This document shows, piece by piece, positions 25,271 through 33,723 of a DNA stretch of 64,000 nt. The stretch is taken from NCBI GenBank assembly GCA_015057025.1, contig SVFD01000003.1, positions 186,001 to 250,000 on the forward strand, given 5' to 3'. The position numbers were made by a program, and so were the translations under genes. The notes under the pieces are model-generated. The model was not told where the DNA came from, did not search any database, and was given only the letters and a program-made list of their open reading frames with translations. Source of the stretch: Lachnospiraceae bacterium. Lineage in GTDB: Bacteria > Bacillota > Clostridia > Lachnospirales > Lachnospiraceae. Position 1 is the stretch's first letter. The number at the start of each line of letters is the position of its first letter.

Positions 25271-28195
25271 ATGAGAATAGGTATTGATATCGGTTCAACC
25301 ACGATTAAGTGCGTTGTGCTGGATGATCAGGATAAAATCATTCATACAAGTTACGAACGCCATTATACGATGATTACGGAGAAGGCGGAAGAAATCATAA
25401 ACGGTCTAATCGACAGGTTCCAAATTACGGAACCTGTTGTTTGCGCGATTTCAGGTTCGGCAGGTATGGGTATTGCGGAACGTGCAGGGATTCGTTTTGT
25501 ACAGGAGGTGTATGCGACCAAGGTTGCCATCAGTAAACGTCTTCCGGAGACAGATGTTGTGATTGAACTTGGTGGTGAGGATGCCAAGATTCTTTTTATG
25601 CAGGGTAATTTGGAAGTTCGTATGAACGGAACCTGCGCCGGAGGTACAGGAGCTTTTGCGGACCAGATGGCCAGCCTTATGCAGATTACAGCAGATGAAA
25701 TGAATGAATTGGCAGAGAAGTATGAAAAGATTTATTCCATTGCTTCCCGTTGCGGTGTGTTTGCTAAAACAGATATTCAGCCCCTTTTAAATCAGGGTGC
25801 AAGAAAAGAAGATATTTCTGCAAGTATCTTTTATGCAATTGTAAATCAGACTATTACAGGCCTTGCCCAGGGACGCCCTATTGAAGGAAATATTGTGTAC
25901 CTTGGAGGTCCTCTTACCTTTATGTCACAGCTTCGCGAAGCCTTTGATAAAACCTTGAATTGTGTAGGCACTTGCCCTGACGATTCTTTGTTCTTTGTGG
26001 CTTTGGGTGCGGCTTTGTGTGCAGAAGAAGCAGTAGATTTGCAAGAAACCCTTGAGATTATATCCAAAGAACAGGATTCTTTGCGTCAGGCGACCTTGGA
26101 TCCCTTGTTTGCAAGTAAGGAAGACTATGAAGCTTTCGCAATGCGCCATGCATCTCACCAGGTGGCAAAGCGCGCGGAAGAGAACTATTCCGGCGAAGGC
26201 TATTTAGGAATTGATTCCGGTTCCACCACTTTGAAAGTTGTACTTACAGACCCCGAAGGTGCTGTAGTTTATTCAAGCTATCAGTCTAATCAGGGGCGTC
26301 CCATCGAAGTGGTAAAAGATGCCCTGATTGAAATGTATAAGAAGCACCCCAACGTTAAAATTATATCTTCCGCAGTAACAGGTTACGGTGAAGATATGAT
26401 TCGTAATGCCTTGGGTGTGGATTTAGGCGTTGTAGAGACCGTAGCACATTTTACGGCGGCGAAATATTTTATGCCGGATGTAGAGTTTATTATTGATATC
26501 GGTGGCCAGGATATGAAGTGCTTTAAGATTCGTAACGGTGCCATTGATAACATTTATCTAAATGAGGCATGTTCCTCAGGTTGCGGTTCTTTCTTACAGA
26601 CCTTTGCCAATTCCATGAGTTTTGAAATTGATGAATTTGCCAAGCGCGGACTTTTTGCGACCAAGCCTGTGGATTTGGGTTCCAGATGTACTGTTTTCAT
26701 GAATTCATCTGTAAAACAGGCGCAGAAGGAAGGCGTAACCGTAGAGGATATCTCGGCAGGTCTTTCCATTAGTGTTGTAAAGAATGCATTGTACAAGGTT
26801 ATCCGTGTGCATAGCGCGGATGAACTGGGTAAAAGAATTGTGGTGCAGGGCGGCACTTTCCAGAACGATGCAGTGCTTCGTGCCTTTGAAAAAGAGATGG
26901 GTGTAGAAGTTATTCGACCGGATATTGCCGGTATGATGGGTGCTTACGGCGCGGCATTGTATGCCTGTGATATTGCAAAAAAGAAGAAATCTGAAAAAGT
27001 TTCGGAAATTTTAGATAAAGAAGCATTGGAGAATTTTACTTATACCACAAGAAACATTACCTGTAAGGGCTGTAACAACCATTGTAGCCTTACGGTAAAT
27101 GATTTCGGTAACGGCCGTAAATTTATCGGCGGTAACCGCTGTGAAAAGCCTGTGACCAAGAAGGAGCAGGATGATTCGTTAAATCTCTATGAGTATAAGT
27201 TAAAACTTCTATCAGAGTATCAGCCGGATGAAAGTAAGACCAAAGGGGTAATCGGTTTGCCCATGGGCCTTAATATGTATGAGATGTTGCCTTTCTGGCA
27301 TGCATTTTTCACATCTTTAGGTTATCAGGTAAAAACATCAGGCTTTTCGAATCGTGAACTTTACTTAAAGGGGCAGGGAACCATTCCTTCCGATACGGTT
27401 TGTTTCCCGGCAAAGCTGGTACACGGCCATATTATGAAGTTAATTGAGATGAACGTGGATACCATCTTTTATCCTTGTATGACCTATAATTTCGATGAAA
27501 AGAAGGGTAAAAACCATTATAACTGTGCTGTAATTGCCGGCTATCCTGAGGTGATTGAGGCCAATACGGTGCATTTCGGAGATATCAAGTATATCTATGA
27601 ATATGTGGGACCACACCAGCGAAACAAGTTCCCCGGTAAAATGCATGAGATTCTAAATCGCACCCTTGGCACATTTACTAAAGCTGAGGTGAAGAGGGCA
27701 AGCGACCTTGCTTATAAAGAGTATGCGGCATTTACCAAGAAGGTAGAGAAGCAGGCGCAGGTGATTATGGAAGAAGCAAGAAAGCAGGATAAAAAGATTG
27801 TTCTTCTTGCGGGCAGACCTTATCATGTTGACCCTGAAATCAATCACGGTATCCATAAGTTAATTGCGGCCCTTGGTTTTGCGGTAATCACAGAAGATTC
27901 CGTAGCATCCCTGGTGCCGAAGTTTGATGTAAATATCAGAAATCAGTGGACCTACCACGCAAGACTGTTTGCGGCTGCCAAATATGTAACCATGCAAAAA
28001 GATGTTTATATGGTGCATTTGGTTTCTTTCGGTTGCGGTTTGGATGCCATTACGTCTGATGAAACCAGAGAAATTCTGGAGACTGCAGGTATGCTTTATA
28101 CCCAGTTAAAAATCGACGAAGTTACCAATTTAGGAGCGGTTAAAATCCGCTTGAGAAGTTTGCTTGCGGCAATCGAGCAAAAAAAGGAGGATTAG
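25271..28195 (+). CDS. Acyl-CoA dehydratase activase-like protein (BadF/HgdC type)
   Basis: A 974-residue ATPase of the BcrA/BadF/HgdC family that, in characterised relatives, uses ATP to drive a low-potential electron into a dehydratase or reductase. Two ASKHA domains are in tandem: the first starts MRIGIDIGSTTIKCVVLDD with NGTCAGGTGAF and SRCGVFAKTD; the second starts near residue 314 (YLGIDSGSTTLKVVL) with NEACSSGCGSFLQ and SRCTVFMNSSVKQAQ. The Cys residues would bind a 4Fe-4S cluster. A C-terminal DUF2229-like part has CKGCNNHCSLTV. Full-length homologues often carry the HgdB-like part in the same chain; here that part is the next gene. Confidence 0.87.
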   Translation: MRIGIDIGSTTIKCVVLDDQDKIIHTSYERHYTMITEKAEEIINGLIDRFQITEPVVCAISGSAGMGIAERAGIRFVQEVYATKVAISKRLPETDVVIELGGEDAKILFMQGNLEVRMNGTCAGGTGAFADQMASLMQITADEMNELAEKYEKIYSIASRCGVFAKTDIQPLLNQGARKEDISASIFYAIVNQTITGLAQGRPIEGNIVYLGGPLTFMSQLREAFDKTLNCVGTCPDDSLFFVALGAALCAEEAVDLQETLEIISKEQDSLRQATLDPLFASKEDYEAFAMRHASHQVAKRAEENYSGEGYLGIDSGSTTLKVVLTDPEGAVVYSSYQSNQGRPIEVVKDALIEMYKKHPNVKIISSAVTGYGEDMIRNALGVDLGVVETVAHFTAAKYFMPDVEFIIDIGGQDMKCFKIRNGAIDNIYLNEACSSGCGSFLQTFANSMSFEIDEFAKRGLFATKPVDLGSRCTVFMNSSVKQAQKEGVTVEDISAGLSISVVKNALYKVIRVHSADELGKRIVVQGGTFQNDAVLRAFEKEMGVEVIRPDIAGMMGAYGAALYACDIAKKKKSEKVSEILDKEALENFTYTTRNITCKGCNNHCSLTVNDFGNGRKFIGGNRCEKPVTKKEQDDSLNLYEYKLKLLSEYQPDESKTKGVIGLPMGLNMYEMLPFWHAFFTSLGYQVKTSGFSNRELYLKGQGTIPSDTVCFPAKLVHGHIMKLIEMNVDTIFYPCMTYNFDEKKGKNHYNCAVIAGYPEVIEANTVHFGDIKYIYEYVGPHQRNKFPGKMHEILNRTLGTFTKAEVKRASDLAYKEYAAFTKKVEKQAQVIMEEARKQDKKIVLLAGRPYHVDPEINHGIHKLIAALGFAVITEDSVASLVPKFDVNIRNQWTYHARLFAAAKYVTMQKDVYMVHLVSFGCGLDAITSDETREILETAGMLYTQLKIDEVTNLGAVKIRLRSLLAAIEQKKED

Positions 28196-28199
28196 TTTT

Positions 28200-29471
28200 T
28201 TGGAACAGAATAAAACCCATTACAGACCCAGGGTGAAATTTACCAAAAAAATGAAAAAAGAATATACCATTTTGTGTCCTATGATGGCACCGATTCATGC
28301 TTCTATCATTCTTCCTGTTTTTGCTAAAGAAGGATTGAATGTTAAAATTATCGAAAGCGGCGGAGCGGAAGCCATCGAAAAAGGCTTAAAATATGTGCAC
28401 AATGATTTGTGTTATCCCGGCGTATTGGTTACCGGACAGATGATTAACGCTGTGGAAAGCGGTAAATATGACCCCGATAAAATCGCTATGGTTATTACCC
28501 AGTCCGGCGGCGGTTGCAGGGATTCAAACTATATCAATTTAATGCGTAAATCTATGGAGCGCGCGGGTTACTCCCAGATTCCTTTTATCTCTGCAAATAT
28601 TTGGGGTATGGAATTGAATTCCGGTATTGATATCTCCATTCGCGGTTATCGTATGCTTTTATCCGCATTGATGTACGGCGATATGATGATGATTGCGGCG
28701 AACCAGGTGCGTCCTTACGAAGTAAATAAGGGCGATGCGGATCGTATGATGCAGAAGTGGACCGCTTATTTCGGTGAGCGTTATACCAAGGGCAAAGGTT
28801 ACAGCCATAAAGAAATTAAGAAGAATATCCGTACAATGCTTCAGGAGTTTGCAGACATTGAGGTGAAAAAGGTTCCCAAGGTAAAAGTTGCCGTAGTAGG
28901 GGAATTATATTTGAAATACTCTGAGCCTGCAAATAACGGTTTGGAACAGTTTCTTCGTGGCCAGGATTGTGAAACGTATTTCCCCAGTGTTTTAGGCTTT
29001 GGTATTTATAAAACCAACGGCGCCCTGGAAGACCTGCGTCTTTATGGCGGTAAGCCTATGAAACGCCTGATTCTCGAAATTGCAATGAAATATATGTTCC
29101 ATATGGAAAATATGATGATTAGCATTATGGAAGAGTTTGACTGTTTTGTGGCACCGGAGCGTGTGGAAGTATTAAAGAAACGTGCAGAAGGTATTATTAA
29201 TACCGGAAACAGTATGGGTGAAGGCTGGTATATCGCGGCAGAAATGATGGAGTTCGTGGCACACGGATACGAAAATGTAATCTGCGTACAACCTTTTGGT
29301 TGCCTTCCCTGTCATGTGTCTGTTAAGGGTATGCTGAATAAAATACGACGCATTGAACCTAAGTTAAACGCTGTGGACATTGAGTATGATCCCGGCGCAA
29401 CCAAGGTAAATCAGGAAAATCGTATTAAGTTAATGCTTTCCGTTGCAAGAGAGAATATGAAAAAAGAATAG
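28200..29471 (+). CDS. 2-hydroxyacyl-CoA dehydratase (HgdB-like) component
   Basis: A 423-residue protein resembling the catalytic half of HgdB-type dehydratases and the C-terminal region of fused activase proteins. Conserved features include KYVHNDLCYPGVLVTGQ, ITQSGGGCRDSNYINLMR and FGCLPCHV, where Cys residues are candidate Fe-S ligands. TTG start at 28200 follows the strong AAAGGAGG; the alternative at 28164 overlaps the previous gene and has no site. Probably a partner of the activase just upstream; together with the CAR-like gene it forms a three-gene operon. Confidence 0.83.
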   Translation: MEQNKTHYRPRVKFTKKMKKEYTILCPMMAPIHASIILPVFAKEGLNVKIIESGGAEAIEKGLKYVHNDLCYPGVLVTGQMINAVESGKYDPDKIAMVITQSGGGCRDSNYINLMRKSMERAGYSQIPFISANIWGMELNSGIDISIRGYRMLLSALMYGDMMMIAANQVRPYEVNKGDADRMMQKWTAYFGERYTKGKGYSHKEIKKNIRTMLQEFADIEVKKVPKVKVAVVGELYLKYSEPANNGLEQFLRGQDCETYFPSVLGFGIYKTNGALEDLRLYGGKPMKRLILEIAMKYMFHMENMMISIMEEFDCFVAPERVEVLKKRAEGIINTGNSMGEGWYIAAEMMEFVAHGYENVICVQPFGCLPCHVSVKGMLNKIRRIEPKLNAVDIEYDPGATKVNQENRIKLMLSVARENMKKE

Positions 29472-29557
29472 ATAAGTATATTGTATGAGTAGTATATAAG
29501 ATAAGAACGTATGAAGATTCAACAGAAAAATTATCACATAAGATAAGGAAGACCGTT

Positions 29558-30892
29558 ATGAGCGACAAAAAATCAAAGGTAAGTAATATATACCAATTAG
29601 ACGGGCGAGTTCCCTTGTTAAAAGCCATCCCGTTTGGAATTCAGCACATTTTAGCAATGTTTGTTGCAAATTTAACACCCATCACGATTATTGCAGCGGC
29701 CGGAGGTTTGCCACAGAATGAGATTGCAATGTTACTTCAGAATGCGATGTTTGTTGCGGGAATAGCGACATTAATACAGTTATATCCACTTTGGAAGGTC
29801 GGTTCCAAACTTCCGATTGTAATGGGCGTGAGCTTTACCTTTGTTACGGTATTAAGTACGGTTGCTGCTAATTACGGATATCCTACTGTAATTGGTGCAG
29901 TGCTGGTAGGCGGTATTTTTGAAGGTACGCTGGGGTTGTTTGCAAAATATTGGAGAAAGATTATATCTCCCATTGTTGCGGCTTCCGTCGTTACTGCGAT
30001 TGGATTTTCGCTTTTAACAGTAGGAGCAAGATCTTTTGGCGGAGGTTACGCAGAAGATTTTGGTTCTTTGAAAAATTTGATACTTGGCACAGTTACTCTG
30101 GTTACCTGTCTTGCATGGAATTGTTTTGCAAAAGGGTATTTGAAACAGCTTGCTGTTCTGGTTGGTTTGATTGTAGGATACATAGTTGCCATTTTTATGG
30201 GGAAGGTTGATTTGTCGGTGATTCTTGCAGATGGTTTTATATCGTTGCCAAAGATATTACCTTATATTCCTAAATTTAACTTATCTGCGATTTTCTCCGT
30301 ATGTATTATTTATTTGGTATCTGCGGCAGAAACAATTGGTGATACGTCAGCAATGGTCGCAACTGGGTTAAACAGGGAGATAAAAGATGAGGAGATTTCC
30401 GGTTCGCTGGCCTGCGACGGTTATTCGTCTGCGATATCTTCGTTGTTTGGTTGTCCGCCGGTTACATCTTTTTCACAAAATGTAGGCTTGATTGCCATGA
30501 CCAAAGTTGTGAATCGTTTTACAATTATGACAGGTGCGGCTTGTATGATTATCGCAGGATTGCTTCCACCGGTAGGAAACTTTTTTGCATCACTTCCGGA
30601 ATCCGTTTTGGGCGGTTGTACCATTATGATGTTTGGCACCATTCTTACTTCCGGTATGCAAATGGTAGCCAAAGCAGGTTTTAATCAAAGAAACATTACG
30701 ATTGCGGCACTTTCCCTGGCCATTGGTATCGGGTTTACCACAGCAAGTGAGATTGGCCTTTGGCATATTTTTCCAAAAATGATACAGTCTGTTTTTTCGG
30801 CAAATGTAGTGGCGGTTGTTTTTGTTGCTTCCATTATTTTGAATATGGTATTGCCGAAGAATATGGATATTGAAAAAACGAATGAATCATAA
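29558..30892 (+). CDS. NCS2 family xanthine/uracil permease
   Basis: Nucleobase:cation symporter-2 with about 12-14 membrane helices, 444 residues. Family motifs: GIQHILAMFVANLTPI near residue 27, AAETIGDTSAMV in the centre and FGCPPVTSFSQNVGLIAMTKVVNR, the NCS2 signature. Pairing with xpt 28 bp downstream points to xanthine as substrate (PbuX-like), by analogy with xpt-pbuX operons. No purine riboswitch was recognised in the 86-bp leader. Confidence 0.88.
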   Translation: MSDKKSKVSNIYQLDGRVPLLKAIPFGIQHILAMFVANLTPITIIAAAGGLPQNEIAMLLQNAMFVAGIATLIQLYPLWKVGSKLPIVMGVSFTFVTVLSTVAANYGYPTVIGAVLVGGIFEGTLGLFAKYWRKIISPIVAASVVTAIGFSLLTVGARSFGGGYAEDFGSLKNLILGTVTLVTCLAWNCFAKGYLKQLAVLVGLIVGYIVAIFMGKVDLSVILADGFISLPKILPYIPKFNLSAIFSVCIIYLVSAAETIGDTSAMVATGLNREIKDEEISGSLACDGYSSAISSLFGCPPVTSFSQNVGLIAMTKVVNRFTIMTGAACMIIAGLLPPVGNFFASLPESVLGGCTIMMFGTILTSGMQMVAKAGFNQRNITIAALSLAIGIGFTTASEIGLWHIFPKMIQSVFSANVVAVVFVASIILNMVLPKNMDIEKTNES

Positions 30893-30920
30893 ATTCGAAA
30901 CATAAAAGGAGCAACGGAAG

Positions 30921-31502
30921 ATGAACTTTTTAGAAGAAAAGATTGTAAAAGACGGAATTGTAAAAGAGGGCAATGTTCTTAAGGTAGACAGTTTTTTGAA
31001 TCATCAGATGGATATTGAGTTGTTTAATCAGATGGGAGCAGAGTGGAAGAAACGTTTTGCCGGTAAAAATATTAATAAAATTCTTACCATTGAGGCTTCG
31101 GGCATCGGAATTGCCTGTATAGCGGCGCAGCATTTTGGCGTGCCTGTAGTATTTGCAAAGAAGTCCAAAAGCATAAATCTTGAAGGCGAAATGTACACTG
31201 CAGAAGTGGAATCTTTCACCCATAAAAATAAAAATAAGGTAATTGTGTCTAAAAAATTTCTGAATGAAAATGATCACGTTTTATTGATTGATGATTTTTT
31301 GGCGAACGGTTGTGCATTGCAGGGATTGATTCAGATTGTACAGTCTGCTGGTGCAACAGTAGAGGGAATCGGTATTGCCGTAGAAAAAGGTTTTCAGAGC
31401 GGCGGAAAAATCATCCGAAATTTAGGATATCAGTTGGAATCTTTGGCAATTGTGGAATCTATGGATTGGGAAACGGGAAGTATTACATTTAGAGAAGAGT
31501 AG
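30921..31502 (+). CDS. xpt: Xanthine phosphoribosyltransferase
   Basis: Converts xanthine and PRPP to XMP in purine salvage. 193 residues; the PRPP-binding motif [19 protein letters not shown] and the N-terminal region [29 protein letters not shown] are typical of Xpt. Located immediately after the NCS2 permease, so uptake and salvage are co-expressed, and followed by a strong terminator. Confidence 0.94.
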   Translation: MNFLEEKIVKDGIVKEGNVLKVDSFLNHQMDIELFNQMGAEWKKRFAGKNINKILTIEASGIGIACIAAQHFGVPVVFAKKSKSINLEGEMYTAEVESFTHKNKNKVIVSKKFLNENDHVLLIDDFLANGCALQGLIQIVQSAGATVEGIGIAVEKGFQSGGKIIRNLGYQLESLAIVESMDWETGSITFREE

Positions 31503-31510
31503 CGAGTTTA

Positions 31511-31549
31511 AAATGACAGAGAAATGTTTCTCTGTCATTTTTATATTAA
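31511..31549 (+). terminator. Intrinsic terminator after xpt
   Basis: Twelve-bp or longer stem with TCTCTGTCATTT as its descending arm followed by TTTATATT, nine bases after the xpt stop. Confidence 0.88.
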
Positions 31550-31590
31550 CTGTAGTATTATAAATACAAAATATTGTGTGGGTAAAAAGT

Positions 31591-32253
31591 ATGTTAGATA
31601 TTATAATCGTTGAAGACAATAAAGAAATCGGCACCTTACTCTGTGATTTCTTAAGAAAAGAAAATTATGTGGTAAGTATTGCGGATACAGGGGAAAAAGC
31701 CTTGGCGTTGTATGAAAAGTACGGTGCCAAGTTAATTGTGCTGGATATTATGCTACCCGGTATGGATGGCTTTGCGGTTTGTTCCAAAATCAGAGAGACG
31801 TCCAATACTCACATTTTAATTGCCAGCGCAAAGGTGGAGAAGAATGACAAATTAAAAGGTTTGAATCTCGGAGCGGACGATTATATTGAGAAGCCTTACG
31901 ATATTGATATTTTAATTGCCAAGATAAAAGGCATTTTTAAGAGAAAATACGGACAGGAAGAAATCGTGGAAGGTAATCTTTGTCTAAATACCGTACAACA
32001 GAGCTTATTTGTGGACGGACAGAAAAAAGATATTACCGAAAAGGAATTCGAGCTGTTAAAACTTCTGATTGAAAATAAAAATGTTACAATGAAGAAAGAA
32101 TACCTATTCAATACGGTTTGGGGAAGTGACAGTGACTCAGAGTTACAGACTTTGACGGTACATATCAAGTGGCTTCGTGAGAAGATTGAAGAAGAGCCGA
32201 AGAAACCGAAACATATTATTACGGAGTGGGGAGTAGGATACAGATTTGAATAG
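31591..32253 (+). CDS. OmpR/PhoB family response regulator
   Basis: A 220-residue regulator. Receiver domain (1-115) with acidic residues EDN near 8-10, phospho-acceptor Asp52 (IVLDIMLPGMDGF) and Lys in IEKPYD; C-terminal winged helix (about 125-220, ITEKEFELLKLLIENKNV...HIKWLREKIEE...WGVGYRFE). ATG 31591 fits the family N-terminus; the 31576 start adds five residues. Overlaps the sensor kinase gene by eight bases, so the pair is co-translated. Confidence 0.93.
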   Translation: MLDIIIVEDNKEIGTLLCDFLRKENYVVSIADTGEKALALYEKYGAKLIVLDIMLPGMDGFAVCSKIRETSNTHILIASAKVEKNDKLKGLNLGADDYIEKPYDIDILIAKIKGIFKRKYGQEEIVEGNLCLNTVQQSLFVDGQKKDITEKEFELLKLLIENKNVTMKKEYLFNTVWGSDSDSELQTLTVHIKWLREKIEEEPKKPKHIITEWGVGYRFE

Positions 32254-33481
32254 ATTTAAAGGCTTTGTTTGTTTGATTTTAATCATAGAGGTTGTTTTGG
32301 TTTTGCTTTGTAACGGAATCTATATTCATCAAAGCCAAAGTGATACAGGGCGTCTTTACCGCGTGGAAACTGCCCGCGTGGCAAGAGAAATTGAGGAGCA
32401 AAACTTAACGGTGGAACAGGTTGAGGCAATGGATTTATCCGCCTATGAAACCCTTGTAAAAGTTACTGTTTTTCGTCCGGAAGAGACCTGCAACAATGAC
32501 TATGTGGTAGAAGAAATCAACGACAATTTATATCGAATTGAATATAGGGCTAACCGGCAAAGCAATATTATGATTTGGACGAACCTTGCGTTGGTTGGAA
32601 TGATGATTATTACCGTCGCGGTGCTTTTATACGTGTATAGGAAAGTATTGAAACCCTTCCATGCCATGAGCAATTTATCTTACGAACTTGCCAAGGGTAA
32701 TTTATCTACCCCTGTAAAAGAAGAAAAGAGTAAGTTGTTCGGACGTTTCCTTTGGGGCATGGATATGCTTCGTGAGAAGCTGGAAGATAATAAAGAGAAG
32801 GAACTGGAATTCCAAAAGGACCGTAAGACCTTGATTCTTTCTTTATCTCACGATATCAAGACCCCTTTGTCATCTATCGAATTGTACTCCAAGGCTCTGG
32901 CGGAAGATTTATATGATACGAAAGAGAAACGTGATGAGGCCCTGCAGGGAATTGCACGAAATGTCAAGGAAATCAAAGGCTATGTAGATGAAATTGTAAC
33001 TGCGTCAAGAGAAGATTTCCTAAATTTGGAAGTGAAGAATGGCGAAGTGTATTTGTCTGCAGTAGTTGATTCGATTCAAGCGTATTACCGGGAGAAATTG
33101 TCGGTAGTTCATACGGATTTTACGGTGGAGAGCTTTGACGAATGTCTCTTAAAAGGCGATCAGAACCGTTTAATTGAAGTTCTTCAGAACATTATGGAGA
33201 ATGCCATCAAATACGGTAATGGGCGAAGTGTCCGCATTACGTTTGAGGATGAAGAAGACTGCAAGTTAATTCATATTGAGAATTCCGGCAATGAGTTAAA
33301 AGATGAGGAACTGCCGAATCTATTTGATTCTTTTTACAGGGGAAGCAACAGTCACGGTGTGAAAGGAAACGGACTTGGATTGTATATCTGTAAGACGCTG
33401 ATGCATAAAATGGACGGAGAAGTCTATGCCAAGAGTGGTGAAGAGAGTTTTACGGTGACGGTAGTTGTAAGGAAGGCGTAA
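32246..33481 (+). CDS. Sensor histidine kinase
   Basis: Membrane histidine kinase of 411 residues, TTG start overlapping the response regulator stop. Two membrane helices (about 7-28 and 110-132) flank an extracytoplasmic sensor of roughly 80 residues, then a HAMP-like linker, the H-box LSLSHDIKTPLSSIELYSKAL with His202, N-box ENAIKYGN and G-box KGNGLGLYICKTL. The moderate sensor domain distinguishes it from BceS-type kinases with almost no loop. Neighbours an ABC transporter of the FtsX class, which it may control. Confidence 0.92.
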   Translation: MNRFKGFVCLILIIEVVLVLLCNGIYIHQSQSDTGRLYRVETARVAREIEEQNLTVEQVEAMDLSAYETLVKVTVFRPEETCNNDYVVEEINDNLYRIEYRANRQSNIMIWTNLALVGMMIITVAVLLYVYRKVLKPFHAMSNLSYELAKGNLSTPVKEEKSKLFGRFLWGMDMLREKLEDNKEKELEFQKDRKTLILSLSHDIKTPLSSIELYSKALAEDLYDTKEKRDEALQGIARNVKEIKGYVDEIVTASREDFLNLEVKNGEVYLSAVVDSIQAYYREKLSVVHTDFTVESFDECLLKGDQNRLIEVLQNIMENAIKYGNGRSVRITFEDEEDCKLIHIENSGNELKDEELPNLFDSFYRGSNSHGVKGNGLGLYICKTLMHKMDGEVYAKSGEESFTVTVVVRKA

Positions 33482-33506
33482 GGTTTGCTTAAAAATATGT
33501 AATTTA

Positions 33507-33658
33507 GCGAACTTCAGAGCCACATTCGCAAAATCGCCTCTGCGAGGCTTTTCTTTTGCTCATGTATGGCTTCTCGCCATATGGATGTATGTAAACAGGT
33601 CGTTGTAAGCAAGCTTACACGACCTGTTTCTTACATCCGCATGGTTCTGAAGTTCGGC
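33507..33658 (+). repeat. Structured intergenic repeat, copy A
   Basis: A 152-bp element bounded by a 16-bp imperfect terminal inverted repeat (GCGAACTTCAGAGCCA at 33507-33522 against 33642-33657). Inside are a GCCTC/GAGGC hairpin, an ATGGC/GCCAT hairpin and a long arm with ACAGGTCG...CGACCTGT around GCAAGC. It shares ordered blocks with the reverse complement of 16349-16455. It fills the gap between the sensor kinase and the transporter and may also act as a terminator for the kinase gene. Confidence 0.6.
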
Positions 33659-33723
33659 ATTTAATGATTATTTAATAATTTCTCTTGTATGATGAGTTCA
33701 GAACAAGAGAAAGGAGTTACGAA

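Noticed and set aside
29472-29557. Purine riboswitch before the xanthine permease
   Set aside because: The 86-bp leader is short and lacks the conserved loop sequences and P1 stem of that riboswitch.
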